Source: VFJZ01 sp046598415
Lineage (GTDB): Bacteria; Actinomycetota; Thermoleophilia; Gaiellales; F1-60-MAGs149
Reading direction: 5' to 3'
Assembly: GCA_046598415.1 (NCBI GenBank)
Contig: JBKJIG010000105.1
Coordinates: 1-64,000 of the forward strand
Length of the DNA stretch: 64,000 nt
The notes beneath the pieces are model-generated. The model was not told the DNA's origin, searched no databases, and saw only the letters and a list, made by a program, of their open reading frames with translations. Positions 34,405 through 42,281 of the stretch are shown one piece after another (positions within the stretch are counted from its first letter, which is position 1; every line of letters begins with the position of its first letter). Position numbers and translations under genes: made by a program.

Positions 34405-34419
34405 CGCCGCGACCCGCGT

Positions 34420-34716
34420 CTAGGTGTCGTTGTCGACGATCGGCGTCGCGGGCGGCTCGGCCTTGCGCCGGATCGGCACGCCGAACAGCTCGGCCGGCCG
34501 CAGCGGCTCGCCGCACGCCCGGCAGTCGACCTGCATCACCGACTCGATCGTCTCGCCGCACGCGGCGCAGTCGACCACCAGGAGCGTCCCGCAGTCGGGA
34601 CACGCGTCGTCGTCGGGGAGCGAGACGCCCACCAGGTAGCGGCGACCGTAGCCACAGCGCGGGCAGATGGCGCACCGGTCGCCGAGGATGCGGTTCTTCC
34701 GCGGATCGCGTGGCAT
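34420..34716 (-). CDS. Small multi-zinc-ribbon protein
   Basis: A 98-residue protein with five CxxC-type knuckles: CAICPRCG, CPDCG, CAACG and CRACG, enough for two zinc ribbons. It is basic at the N-terminus (PRDPRKNRIL). Such proteins may bind nucleic acid or other proteins; no closer family is clear. ATG 34716 has TACGGT 7 bases upstream, so it is probably leaderless. It converges with the dehydrogenase gene and diverges from the 34777 gene. Confidence 0.75.
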   Translation of the reverse strand: MPRDPRKNRILGDRCAICPRCGYGRRYLVGVSLPDDDACPDCGTLLVVDCAACGETIESVMQVDCRACGEPLRPAELFGVPIRRKAEPPATPIVDNDT

Positions 34717-34729
34717 GCCCCGAACCGTA
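34717..34729 (-). promoter_or_regulatory. Leaderless-type promoter of the zinc-ribbon gene
   Basis: TACGGT (34729-34724, minus strand) ends 7 bases before ATG 34716. Confidence 0.45.
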
Positions 34730-34742
34730 ACGATTCCGTGCC

Positions 34743-34776
34743 TTGACATCCCCGGCAGCCGGGGCACACTTGACCT
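34743..34776 (+). promoter_or_regulatory. Promoter with palindrome CCCCGGCAGCCGGGG as spacer
   Basis: Consensus -35 TTGACA (34743-34748), a 16-base spacer and CACACT (34765-34770) 6 bases before GTG 34777. The spacer is almost entirely the perfect inverted repeat at 34750-34764, a position used by repressors and MerR-type activators. Confidence 0.65.
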
Positions 34777-35022
34777 GTGGATGGATGGGTCCTGATCGTC
34801 TTCGGCGCAACGCACCTCGCGCTCGGAGCTGGACTGTTCGGGCTCGTTGCGTGGCTGCTCTACGGTGGGACGGAGGGCGGCGAGGACGACGGCGGCATCG
34901 GACGTGGTGAGGGTGCACCGCGTCCGTGGCAGCCGCGGCCAGCGCAACGGCATCGCGGTGGACCATCGCGGCGCCCCGATCTGACGCCAGCGCCGACGCG
35001 AAGCCGCGTGCGCGTCCGCTAG
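34777..35022 (+). CDS. Small single-span membrane protein
   Basis: An 81-residue protein with one N-terminal membrane helix (WVLIVFGATHLALGAGLFGL, then VAWLLYGG) and a disordered, Pro/Arg-rich cytoplasmic tail. No family is recognised. The GTG start is set by a strong leaderless-type promoter, and its stop overlaps the convergent ABC permease stop by 4 bases. The conspicuous promoter suggests the gene is real and regulated. Confidence 0.6.
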   Translation: MDGWVLIVFGATHLALGAGLFGLVAWLLYGGTEGGEDDGGIGRGEGAPRPWQPRPAQRHRGGPSRRPDLTPAPTRSRVRVR

Positions 35023-35801
35023 ACGAGATCTCTACGTCGAAAGTGCGCGATCGCCGCTCCCGAGGCGGCAATGCTCCAGCCTGCCAGCACAGCGGCATCT
35101 CCCCACGGGACGGAGCCGCTCTGGATCGTCGCGCCGGGCGAGAAGTACCAGAAGAAGGTCAGCCGGGCAAGGTCGCGCGTCGGCTCCCACAGCACCAGCA
35201 GGAAGTTGGCGGCGTACATGCCGATCGTGATGCCGAGCACCCACGACAGTGCCCGGCCGCGCTCCGACGACCACGCCGAGACCAGCACGGCGAGCACGCC
35301 GACCGCGAGCAGCAGCAGGGCCGACTGCAGCGCGGCGAGCACCAGCCGCCCCGCCACCAGCGGCGCACCGGGTGCGTCGAAGACGCGATCGCCGAGCAGC
35401 GTGCCGCCCGCGTAGGCGAGCGCGATCAGGGCGCAGCCGGGCACCAGGACCACGAGGTGCGTCGCGAGGTACCGGCTGCGTGAGATGGGCCGGGCGAGCG
35501 TCATCTCCAGCGTGCCGGCCTCCAGCTCGCCCGCGACCGAACGCACGCCGATCGAGACGGCGAACAGGGCCGAGAGCACGAGGAAGATGGGGTGAATCTG
35601 GCCGAGCGAGACCCAGGCGGCGAGCGGATCGAGGCCCAGCAGACGGAACGCGATCGCGGCGTTGCCCGACACGCTCGAGGCGCGGGTCGCGTCGTCGGCG
35701 GCGGCGAACACGCCGACCAGCGCGAACCCGAACGCCGCCACCGCTAGCAGGATCAGCGGCAGCCGCACGCGGTGCTCGGTCAGCAGCCGGCGGGCGATCA
35801 T
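35019..35801 (-). CDS. ABC-2 type exporter permease
   Basis: A 260-residue membrane protein with six helices (LPLILLAVAAFGFALVGVF; HPIFLVLSALFAVSIGVRSV; LVVLVPGCALIALAYAGGTL; ALLLLAVGVLAVLVSAW). GELEAGTLEMTLARPISRSR is the hallmark segment of ABC-2 permeases such as those of the NosY/CcmB-like and antibiotic exporters. ATG 35801 overlaps the ATPase stop (ATGA), so the two form one transporter. Substrate unknown. Confidence 0.85.
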   Translation of the reverse strand: MIARRLLTEHRVRLPLILLAVAAFGFALVGVFAAADDATRASSVSGNAAIAFRLLGLDPLAAWVSLGQIHPIFLVLSALFAVSIGVRSVAGELEAGTLEMTLARPISRSRYLATHLVVLVPGCALIALAYAGGTLLGDRVFDAPGAPLVAGRLVLAALQSALLLLAVGVLAVLVSAWSSERGRALSWVLGITIGMYAANFLLVLWEPTRDLARLTFFWYFSPGATIQSGSVPWGDAAVLAGWSIAASGAAIAHFRRRDLV

Positions 35802-36685
35802 GCGTCGCGCCGCGCGTCGTAGAGGCCACGGAAGACCTCGTCCAGTCCGGGCTCCTCGATGCGGACGTCGCGCGGATCGAGGTCGGCCAGCGCGCGCAGC
35901 AGGTCGGGCAGCGGCCCGTGATGCGCGTAGCTGGCGGCGGCGGCCGTCTGCGAGACCAGCGCGCACCCCGGCAGCTCCGGCGGCGGCCCGTCGATCTCGA
36001 CCGTCACCCGGCGCGGCCGGCCGCCACGCAGGTCGTCGATGGTGCCCTCGGCGACGACCTTGCCGTCGCGGATGATGGCCGCCCGGTCGCAGAGCGCCTC
36101 GATCTCCGACAGCACGTGGGAGGAGAGGAAGCTGGTGCGCCCGGCCGCGCGCCGCGCGGCGAGGATCTCGACGAAGCCGTCCTGGACGAGCGGGTCGAGG
36201 CCCTCGGTGGGCTCGTCCAGCACCGCGAGGGCCGGGTCGTGCTGCAGGGCCTGGATGATCCCGAGCTTCTGGTGCATGCCCTTCGAGTAGGTGCGGACGG
36301 GCCGCTCCAGGTCGGCGTCGCTGAGGCGCAGGGCGTCGCACAGGTCGCGCCGCAGCACGGGCGGAGTGCCGTCGAGACCCGAGAAGTAGTCGAGGAGCCG
36401 GCGGCCGGTGAGGCGCCGGTACAGCCCGGCGCCGGACGGCAGGTAGCCGACCCGACCGCGCACCTGCAGGCCGTCGCTCCACGGGTCGTGCCCGAGCACG
36501 CGGGCCACGCCGGCGTCGGCGCGCAGCAGCCCGAGCAGGATCCGCATGGTCGTCGTCTTACCGGCCCCGTTGGGCCCGAGGAAGCCGTAGACGGTGCCGG
36601 CGGGCACGCGCAACGTGACCCCGTCGAGTGCCACGTGGCGGCCGTAACGCTTCACCAGCGCCTCGATCTCGATCGCAGCGGGCAC
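35798..36685 (-). CDS. ABC transporter ATPase (drug/export subfamily)
   Basis: A 295-residue ATPase. Walker A is GPNGAGKTTTMRIL, the Q-loop equivalent is in VGYLPSGAGLYRRLTG (Gln replaced by Ser, as in several exporters), the ABC signature is YSKGMHQKLGI, Walker B is LAVLDEPTEGLDP and the H-loop is FLSSHVLSEI. A C-terminal domain follows. GTG 36685 has TACCTT 8 bases upstream. It diverges from the 2-oxoacid dehydrogenase operon and couples to the permease at 35019. Confidence 0.92.
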   Translation of the reverse strand: MPAAIEIEALVKRYGRHVALDGVTLRVPAGTVYGFLGPNGAGKTTTMRILLGLLRADAGVARVLGHDPWSDGLQVRGRVGYLPSGAGLYRRLTGRRLLDYFSGLDGTPPVLRRDLCDALRLSDADLERPVRTYSKGMHQKLGIIQALQHDPALAVLDEPTEGLDPLVQDGFVEILAARRAAGRTSFLSSHVLSEIEALCDRAAIIRDGKVVAEGTIDDLRGGRPRRVTVEIDGPPPELPGCALVSQTAAAASYAHHGPLPDLLRALADLDPRDVRIEEPGLDEVFRGLYDARRDA

Positions 36686-36720
36686 GTTCCCCAAAGGTAG
36701 CGCGCTAGGCTGCAACCGGA
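36686..36720. promoter_or_regulatory. Compact divergent promoter region, ABC exporter and E1alpha
   Basis: Only 35 bases separate the starts. Minus strand: TACCTT (36699-36694), 8 bases before GTG 36685. Plus strand: TAGGCT (36706-36711), 9 bases before ATG 36721. The -10 boxes are 6 bases apart, so polymerases at the two would clash. Confidence 0.5.
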
Positions 36721-37770
36721 ATGGCGATTGCCCGGGAAGCCGCACCCGTCGGCTCGCTCGCTGAAGCCCGCGGGGGTGGCCTAGACCGCATCGACCTCGT
36801 CGAGCTGTATCGGCTCATGCTCGTGACCCGGGGAATCGAGGAGCGCGGGCACATGCTGTACCGCCAGGGGAAGATCCCCGGCTCCTTCTACACGGGCCGC
36901 GGCAACGAGGCGGCCGCCGTCGGCGTCGGCTTCGCGATGGGCATCGACGACATCGGCGCGCCCACCCAGCGCGACATGGGCGTCCACGTCGCGCGCGGCA
37001 CCGAGCCGTGGCGGATCTTCGCCCAGTACATGGGCCGCGTCGACGGGCCGACGGCCGGCCGCGACGGCAACGTCCACATGGCCGAGCTGCGCCTCGGCCT
37101 GATCGCGATGGTCTCCCACCTGCCCGCGATGGTGCCGGTGGCGACCGGCTGCGCGCTGGCGTTCCGCATCAAGGGCGAGGCCCGCGTCGCGCTCGGCTGG
37201 TCCGGCGACGGATCGACGAGCCGCTCGGACTGGCACGAGGCGCTCAACTTCGCGGGCGTCCGGCGCCTGCCGGTGGTGTTCATCGTCGACAACAACCAGT
37301 TCGCGTACTCGACGCCGAACTATCTGGAATTCGCGACGAAGCACATCGCCGACCGTGCCGCCGGCTACGGCTTCGAGGGCGTCGTGGTGGACGGCACCGA
37401 CGTGCTCGCGGTGCACCGCGAGGCCCGCGCCGCGATCGAGAAGGCGCGAGCCGGCGACGGTCCGACGCTGCTCGAGCTGGTGACGCTGCGCGGGGAGGGC
37501 CACGCCGTCCACGACGACGCCTTCTACGTCCCGCGCGGGCTGCACGACGCATGGGCGCCCTCCGACCCGCTCGAGCGCTACCGTGCATGGCTGAAGGCGA
37601 ACCTCGACGGCTTCGGCGACGACGAGGACGCCTCGCTCCGCGAGGAGGTCAAGGCGCTGTTAGTCGACGCCCTCCGCCGCGCGGAACAGAGTCCGCTCCC
37701 CGACCCGGCCACCATCGCCGACGGCGTGTGGGCATCGCCGGAAGACCTCGACACCCCCCATCACAGGTAA
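36721..37770 (+). CDS. 2-oxoacid dehydrogenase E1 component, alpha subunit
   Basis: A 349-residue thiamine-diphosphate enzyme subunit for oxidative decarboxylation of a 2-oxoacid (pyruvate, branched-chain or acetoin type). MLVTRGIEERGHMLYRQGKI and SFYTGRGNEAAAVG are typical of E1alpha. The ThDP motif is GWSGDGSTSRSDWHEALNFA followed by VVFIVDNN. RGEGHAVHDDAFYVP matches the active-site loop. Spacing 3 bases to E1beta. First gene of an eight-gene block. No TPP riboswitch is seen in the short upstream gap. Confidence 0.9.
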   Translation: MAIAREAAPVGSLAEARGGGLDRIDLVELYRLMLVTRGIEERGHMLYRQGKIPGSFYTGRGNEAAAVGVGFAMGIDDIGAPTQRDMGVHVARGTEPWRIFAQYMGRVDGPTAGRDGNVHMAELRLGLIAMVSHLPAMVPVATGCALAFRIKGEARVALGWSGDGSTSRSDWHEALNFAGVRRLPVVFIVDNNQFAYSTPNYLEFATKHIADRAAGYGFEGVVVDGTDVLAVHREARAAIEKARAGDGPTLLELVTLRGEGHAVHDDAFYVPRGLHDAWAPSDPLERYRAWLKANLDGFGDDEDASLREEVKALLVDALRRAEQSPLPDPATIADGVWASPEDLDTPHHR

Positions 37771-37773
37771 CGG

Positions 37774-38751
37774 ATGGCGATCAAGACCTATCTGCAAGCG
37801 ATCTCGGACGGTCTCCGCGAGGAGATGCGCCGCGACGAGCGCGTGTTCGTGATCGGCGAGGACGTCGGCGTCTACGGCGGCGCCTTCAAGGTCACCCAGG
37901 GGTTCCAGGCCGAGTTCGGGCCGTGGCGCGTGCTGGACGCGCCGCTGGCCGAGACCGCGATCGTCGGCGCCTGCACGGGCGCCGCGCTGATGGGCCTGCG
38001 GCCGGTCGCCGAGATGCAGTTCGCCGACTTCATCTCGTGCGCGTGGGACCACCTCGTAACGGTCGCCGCCAAGCAGCACTACCGCACCGGCGCCGCGCTG
38101 CCGTTCGTCGTTCGCTGCCCGTCCGGGGGCGGCTTCTCCGGCGGGCCGTTCCACTCGCAGAACCCCGAGAGCTCGTTTGCGCACATCCCGGGCCTGAAGC
38201 TCGTCTGCCCGGCGACGCCCGAGGACGCGAAGGGCCTCCTGATCGAGGCGATCCGCGATCCCAACCCGGTGCTGTACTTCGAGCACAAGCACCTGTACCG
38301 CCGCATCAAGGGCGAGGTGCCCGACACCGACTACACGACGCCGTTCGGCAAGGCCCGCGTGCACCGCGCCGGGTCCGACCTGACGATCGTGACGTGGGGC
38401 GCGATGGTGTACACGGCCGACGAGGCCGCCACCGCCGTCGCCGCCAAGGACGGCACGTCGGCCGAGGTGCTCGATCTGCGCACGATCATCCCGTGGGATC
38501 GCGAGGCCGTGCTCTCCTCGGTGGCGCGCACCGGCAAGCTGCTGGTGCTGCACGAGGACACGCGCACCGCCGGCTTCGGAGCCGAGATCGCGGCGACCGT
38601 CGGCGAGGAGAGCTTCGAGTATCTCGACGCGCCCGTGGTGCGGGTCGCGGCACCGGACACGCCGGTGCCGTTCTCCCCGCCGCTCGAGAAGGCGTTCATC
38701 CCCCAAGTCGACGATGTCGTGCAGGCGATCGAGCGCCTCGCGGCGTACTGA
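37774..38751 (+). CDS. 2-oxoacid dehydrogenase E1 component, beta subunit
   Basis: A 325-residue partner of the alpha subunit. It starts AIKTYLQAISDGLREEMRRD, has the catalytic/structural regions VFVIGEDVGVYGGAFKVTQG, DAPLAETAIVGACTGAALMG, EMQFADFISCAWDHLV, and the carboxyl-domain motifs LDLRTIIPWDREAVL and LVLHEDTRTAGFGAEIAATV. Highest similarity in feel is to branched-chain/pyruvate E1beta of Gram-positives. It completes the heterotetrameric E1. Confidence 0.92.
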   Translation: MAIKTYLQAISDGLREEMRRDERVFVIGEDVGVYGGAFKVTQGFQAEFGPWRVLDAPLAETAIVGACTGAALMGLRPVAEMQFADFISCAWDHLVTVAAKQHYRTGAALPFVVRCPSGGGFSGGPFHSQNPESSFAHIPGLKLVCPATPEDAKGLLIEAIRDPNPVLYFEHKHLYRRIKGEVPDTDYTTPFGKARVHRAGSDLTIVTWGAMVYTADEAATAVAAKDGTSAEVLDLRTIIPWDREAVLSSVARTGKLLVLHEDTRTAGFGAEIAATVGEESFEYLDAPVVRVAAPDTPVPFSPPLEKAFIPQVDDVVQAIERLAAY

Positions 38752-38780
38752 GTCCGAGAGCGGAAAGAGGAGCGAGCAGA

Positions 38781-40307
38781 ATGGCAGTCGGAAGCCTCGT
38801 AGACGTGGTCATGCCCCAGATGGGCGTCAGCGTCTCGGAAGGCACGATCAGCCGCTGGGCGAAGCAGGTCGGCGACAAGATCGAGGCCGACGAGACGGTC
38901 GTCGAGATCTCGACCGACAAGGTCGACACCGAGGTGCCGTCGCCGGCGTCCGGCACGATCGTCGAGATCCTCGTCCAGGAGGGTGAGACCGTCCCGGTCA
39001 CGACCGTGATCGCGCGCATCGACACCGCCGGCGGCGCACCGCTGGCCCCCGTCGAACCGGTTGCCCCGTCACCCGAGGCCGCCGCACCCGCCGCTGCGCC
39101 CGAGGCCGCCGCCCCTGCGGCCGCTGCGCCCGAGGCCGCCGAGCCGCCGCCGCACTTCGGTCCCGCCACCACGACCGGCGGGTACTCCGCCCCCGGTGAC
39201 CTGGCCGCCGACTTGCCGCCCGCCCCGCCGGCGCCGGCGCCGGCCGCCGAGGGCGACACCAACGGCGACATGCGGACGTTCATGTCCCCGGTGGTCGCGC
39301 GGATGGTGGCCGAGCACGGTCTCGACATCAACCAGATCGCCGGCACCGGCCGCGGTGGCCGCGTCACCAAGCACGACGTCGAGGTCTTCCTCGAGGGCGG
39401 CGCGCCCGCCGTCGCGCCGCCGCCTGCTGCGCCGCCCGCCGCTCCGGCGGCAGCCGCTCCGGCTCCGCCCGCGCCAGCGCCGCCGCCCGCTCCGGTCGCC
39501 GCCGCATCGGCGCCCGCTGCGCCGGCGCCGGTCGCGCCGCGTCCCGCGCCTGCCCCGGCAGCCGCTCCTGCCGCCGGCTCGCTGAACGCCGGCGAGGAGA
39601 TCTACAAGTTCTCCACCATCCGCCGCGCGATCGCGAAGCACCTGATGGAGTCGGTCCTGACGACGGCGCAGCTGACGACGGTGATCGAGGTCGACATGTC
39701 GGCGGTGGTCACCCACCGGGCCGCGATGAAGGCCGACTTCAAGGCCCGCAACGGCCTCAACCTCACGTATCTGCCGTTCATCATGAAGGCGACCATCGAT
39801 GCGATTGGCAAGTGGCCGTGGGTGAACGCCGAGATCCGCGACAACGAGGCGATCATCAAGCGCTCGATCAACCTCGGCATGGCCGTCGCGGTCGACGACT
39901 CCAAGGGCCTGCTCGTCCCGGTCATCAAGAGCGCCGAGTCGCTGTCGATGGTCGGTCTGGCGCGGGCGCTGACCGACGTTGCCGATCGCGCACGCTCGAA
40001 GTCGCTGACCGTCGAGGAGATGACCGGCGCCTCGTTCACGATCACGAATCCCGGCGGCTACGGCGCGCTCATGGGCACCCCGATCCTGCCCGTCGGCACC
40101 ACGGCCATCATCGATGTCGAGGCGATCCTGAAGCGCCCGGTCGTGATCACCGACGAGCAGGGCAACGACGCCATCGGCATCCGCTCGATGATGTACCTGC
40201 CCATGACGTACGACCACCGGCTCGTGGACGGCGCCTACGCCGCGCAGTTCCTGCGCGACCTGAAGCGCAACCTCGAGACGTGGCCGATCGACGCCTACAT
40301 CGCTTGA
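38781..40307 (+). CDS. Dihydrolipoamide acyltransferase E2
   Basis: A 508-residue E2 core. N-terminal lipoyl domain with the modified Lys in EISTDKVDTEVPSPASG (about residue 43), a long Ala/Pro linker, a peripheral-subunit-binding domain (SPVVARMVAEHGLDINQIAG, then TGRGGRVTKHDVEVF), a second Ala/Pro linker, and the catalytic domain with TYDHRLVDGAYAAQFL (catalytic His and Asp). Only one lipoyl domain is present. ATG 38781 has AAAGAGGAG upstream. No E3 lies in the window; a shared E3 elsewhere is needed. The TGA overlaps the lipB start. Confidence 0.93.
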   Translation: MAVGSLVDVVMPQMGVSVSEGTISRWAKQVGDKIEADETVVEISTDKVDTEVPSPASGTIVEILVQEGETVPVTTVIARIDTAGGAPLAPVEPVAPSPEAAAPAAAPEAAAPAAAAPEAAEPPPHFGPATTTGGYSAPGDLAADLPPAPPAPAPAAEGDTNGDMRTFMSPVVARMVAEHGLDINQIAGTGRGGRVTKHDVEVFLEGGAPAVAPPPAAPPAAPAAAAPAPPAPAPPPAPVAAASAPAAPAPVAPRPAPAPAAAPAAGSLNAGEEIYKFSTIRRAIAKHLMESVLTTAQLTTVIEVDMSAVVTHRAAMKADFKARNGLNLTYLPFIMKATIDAIGKWPWVNAEIRDNEAIIKRSINLGMAVAVDDSKGLLVPVIKSAESLSMVGLARALTDVADRARSKSLTVEEMTGASFTITNPGGYGALMGTPILPVGTTAIIDVEAILKRPVVITDEQGNDAIGIRSMMYLPMTYDHRLVDGAYAAQFLRDLKRNLETWPIDAYIA

Positions 40308-41005
40308 CCGAGCGCGTCCCCCTCCGTCGCCAGCCGGGTGGCGCGTACCTGTACGACCTGCCCGGGCTGACGAAGTACGACGACGTGGTCGCGCTGATGA
40401 CCGAGCTCGCCGCCGCGCGCTCGCAGGGCGCGGTGCCCGACACGGTGATCCTCTGCGAGCATCCGGCCGTCGTCACCCTCGGCGCGTCGGCCGACGAGGC
40501 CGCCGACGCAGTCTCGCGCGAGACGCTGGCCGCGCACGACATCGCCGTCGCCGTCACCGACCGCGGCGGCCGCGCCACCTACCATGGCCCCGGCCAGCTG
40601 ATCGGCTACCCGGTGCTCGACCTGACCGACTACGGCCGCGACCTGCGCGCCTACGTCGAGCGGCTCGAGTCGGCCATCATCGGCGCCCTGGCCGAGCTCG
40701 GCGTACCGGCCGAGGTGCGGGCCGGCACGGAGTACGTCGGGGTCTGGACGCCCGCGGGCGCCAAGATCGCGTCGATCGGTGTGCACGTCTCGCGGTGGAT
40801 CACGACGCACGGGTTCGCGCTGAACGTCTCGTGCGACCTGGAACCGTTCTCGCTCTTCAACCCGTGCGGTCACGAAGGCCTCGCCGTCACCTCCGTCGAG
40901 CGCGAAACGGGTCGCGAGGTGTCGCGGGCCGAGGCGCAGGCCGTCGTCTGCGACCAGCTCGGCGAGGCGCTCGGCCTCCGGTTCGAGGAGGTCCCGGTCG
41001 CATGA
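40304..41005 (+). CDS. lipB: Octanoyl-(acyl carrier protein) transferase LipB
   Basis: A 233-residue octanoyltransferase that moves octanoate from acyl carrier protein to lipoyl domains. RGGRATYHGPGQLIGYPVLD is the family signature, the catalytic Lys is in AKIASIGVHVSRW and the catalytic Cys in LFNPCGHEGLAVTSV. The TTG at 40304 overlaps the E2 stop (TTGA); no other start keeps the N-terminal YLYDLPG strand with good coupling. LipA follows two genes later, so lipoylation is encoded with its target. Confidence 0.92.
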   Translation: MTERVPLRRQPGGAYLYDLPGLTKYDDVVALMTELAAARSQGAVPDTVILCEHPAVVTLGASADEAADAVSRETLAAHDIAVAVTDRGGRATYHGPGQLIGYPVLDLTDYGRDLRAYVERLESAIIGALAELGVPAEVRAGTEYVGVWTPAGAKIASIGVHVSRWITTHGFALNVSCDLEPFSLFNPCGHEGLAVTSVERETGREVSRAEAQAVVCDQLGEALGLRFEEVPVA

Positions 41006-41355
41006 GGTGGGGCGTGACCGTGTTCGCATCCGAGTACGAGACCTCGAAGGCCTTCTACCGCGACACGCTCGGCATGGACGTCGAGGAGACGGGTCCCGAC
41101 ACGCTCATCGCGCGGCGCGACGGCGTCGAGATCCGGATCGACGGGGGTGCCAAGAAGCGCAAGCGCGGCCGCAGCTGGATGCGTGAGTCCGGCGTCTACC
41201 TGACGCTCGAGACCGACGACTTCGACGGGCTGCACACCGAGCTCGAGCGACGCGGTGCCGCGTTCCTCGGCGAGATCGCCGAAGACGACGCCGGGAAGCG
41301 GTACGCTGGACTGGCGGATCCCGATGGCCTCCTCATCGAGATCGCCGAAGCCTGA
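41002..41355 (+). CDS. VOC-superfamily (glyoxalase/bleomycin resistance-like) protein
   Basis: A 117-residue single VOC domain: RWGVTVFASEYETSKAFYRD, then TLGMDVEETG and a C-terminal PDGLLIEIAEA with the last metal Glu. The usual first metal His is replaced (VTVFASE), so metal binding may be altered. ATG 41002 overlaps the lipB stop (ATGA) and its stop overlaps lipA by one base. Its place between lipB and lipA is unusual and may reflect a role in lipoate or 2-oxoacid metabolism; this is inference. Confidence 0.8.
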   Translation: MRWGVTVFASEYETSKAFYRDTLGMDVEETGPDTLIARRDGVEIRIDGGAKKRKRGRSWMRESGVYLTLETDDFDGLHTELERRGAAFLGEIAEDDAGKRYAGLADPDGLLIEIAEA

Positions 41356-42281
41356 TGCCCTGGAGCCCGATCGCGAAAGAACGGCCGCCCTGGATGACGG
41401 TGCGCGCACCGTCTACCCGGTCGCGCTTCGGCGAGCTCACGGAGATCGTCCGCGAGGGCAACCTGCACACGGTCTGCGAGGAGGCCCGCTGCCCGAACAT
41501 CGGCGAGTGCTGGGGGCGCGGCACCGCGACGTTCCAGATCATGGGTGAGACGTGCACCCGCGCCTGCCGCTACTGCGCCGTGCGGTCGCGCAGGGTGGGC
41601 GAGGAACTCGACGTGCTGGAGCCCGCCAAGGTGGCGGCCGCGGCCGAGAAGATGGGCCTGCGCCACGTGGTCGTCACCTCGGTCGACCGGGACGACCTGC
41701 CCGACCGCGGCGCCGGCCACTGGGCACAGACCATCCGCGCGCTGCACCGGCGCTGCCCCGACGCCAACGTCGAGGTGCTGGTGCCCGACTTCCTCGGCTT
41801 CGAGGAGGATGCGCTTCAGGTCGTGCTGGAGGCCGCGCCCGACGTCTTCAACCACAACATCGAGACGTGCCGCCGCGTGCAGCCAACGGTGCGCATCAAG
41901 GGCGACTACGATCGCGCGCTCTGGCTGCTCGCACGAGCCAAGGAGCTGTGGGCCGAGCGCTGGCCCGAGCGCGGCACGCTGATGACGAAGTCCGGCATCG
42001 TCGCCGGCATGGGCGAGACCGACGACGAGGTCGTCGAGACCATGCGCGACCTGCGCGCGCACGGCGTCGACGTCGTCACCATCGGCCAGTACCTGCAGCC
42101 GACCGAGAAGCACCTGCAGCTCGACCGCTGGGTGCCGCTGACCTCGTTCCGTCGCTTCCGCGAGGAGGGCGAGAGAATGGGCTTCGGCACCGTGTTCGCC
42201 GGCCCGCTCGTGCGCTCCAGCTATCGCGCCGAGGAGCAGACGCTCGCCGCAGAGGGCGGGAGCAGGGTGATCGCATTCTGA
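41355..42281 (+). CDS. lipA: Lipoyl synthase LipA
   Basis: A 308-residue radical-SAM enzyme that inserts two sulfurs into protein-bound octanoyl groups. The auxiliary cluster motif CEEARCPNIGEC (C-x4-C-x5-C) and the radical-SAM motif CTRACRYC (C-x3-C-x2-C) are both present, followed by VTSVDRDDLPDRGAGHWAQT, FNHNIETCRRVQP and TIGQYLQPTEKHL. The terminal RSSYRAEEQ supplies the conserved Ser ligand. Needs Fe-S supply; an A-type carrier gene is at 53817. Confidence 0.97.
   Translation: MPWSPIAKERPPWMTVRAPSTRSRFGELTEIVREGNLHTVCEEARCPNIGECWGRGTATFQIMGETCTRACRYCAVRSRRVGEELDVLEPAKVAAAAEKMGLRHVVVTSVDRDDLPDRGAGHWAQTIRALHRRCPDANVEVLVPDFLGFEEDALQVVLEAAPDVFNHNIETCRRVQPTVRIKGDYDRALWLLARAKELWAERWPERGTLMTKSGIVAGMGETDDEVVETMRDLRAHGVDVVTIGQYLQPTEKHLQLDRWVPLTSFRRFREEGERMGFGTVFAGPLVRSSYRAEEQTLAAEGGSRVIAF

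Noticed and set aside
36686..36720. TPP riboswitch ahead of the E1alpha gene
   Set aside because: Only 35 bases separate the divergent starts, too short for a riboswitch, and no thi-box motif is present.
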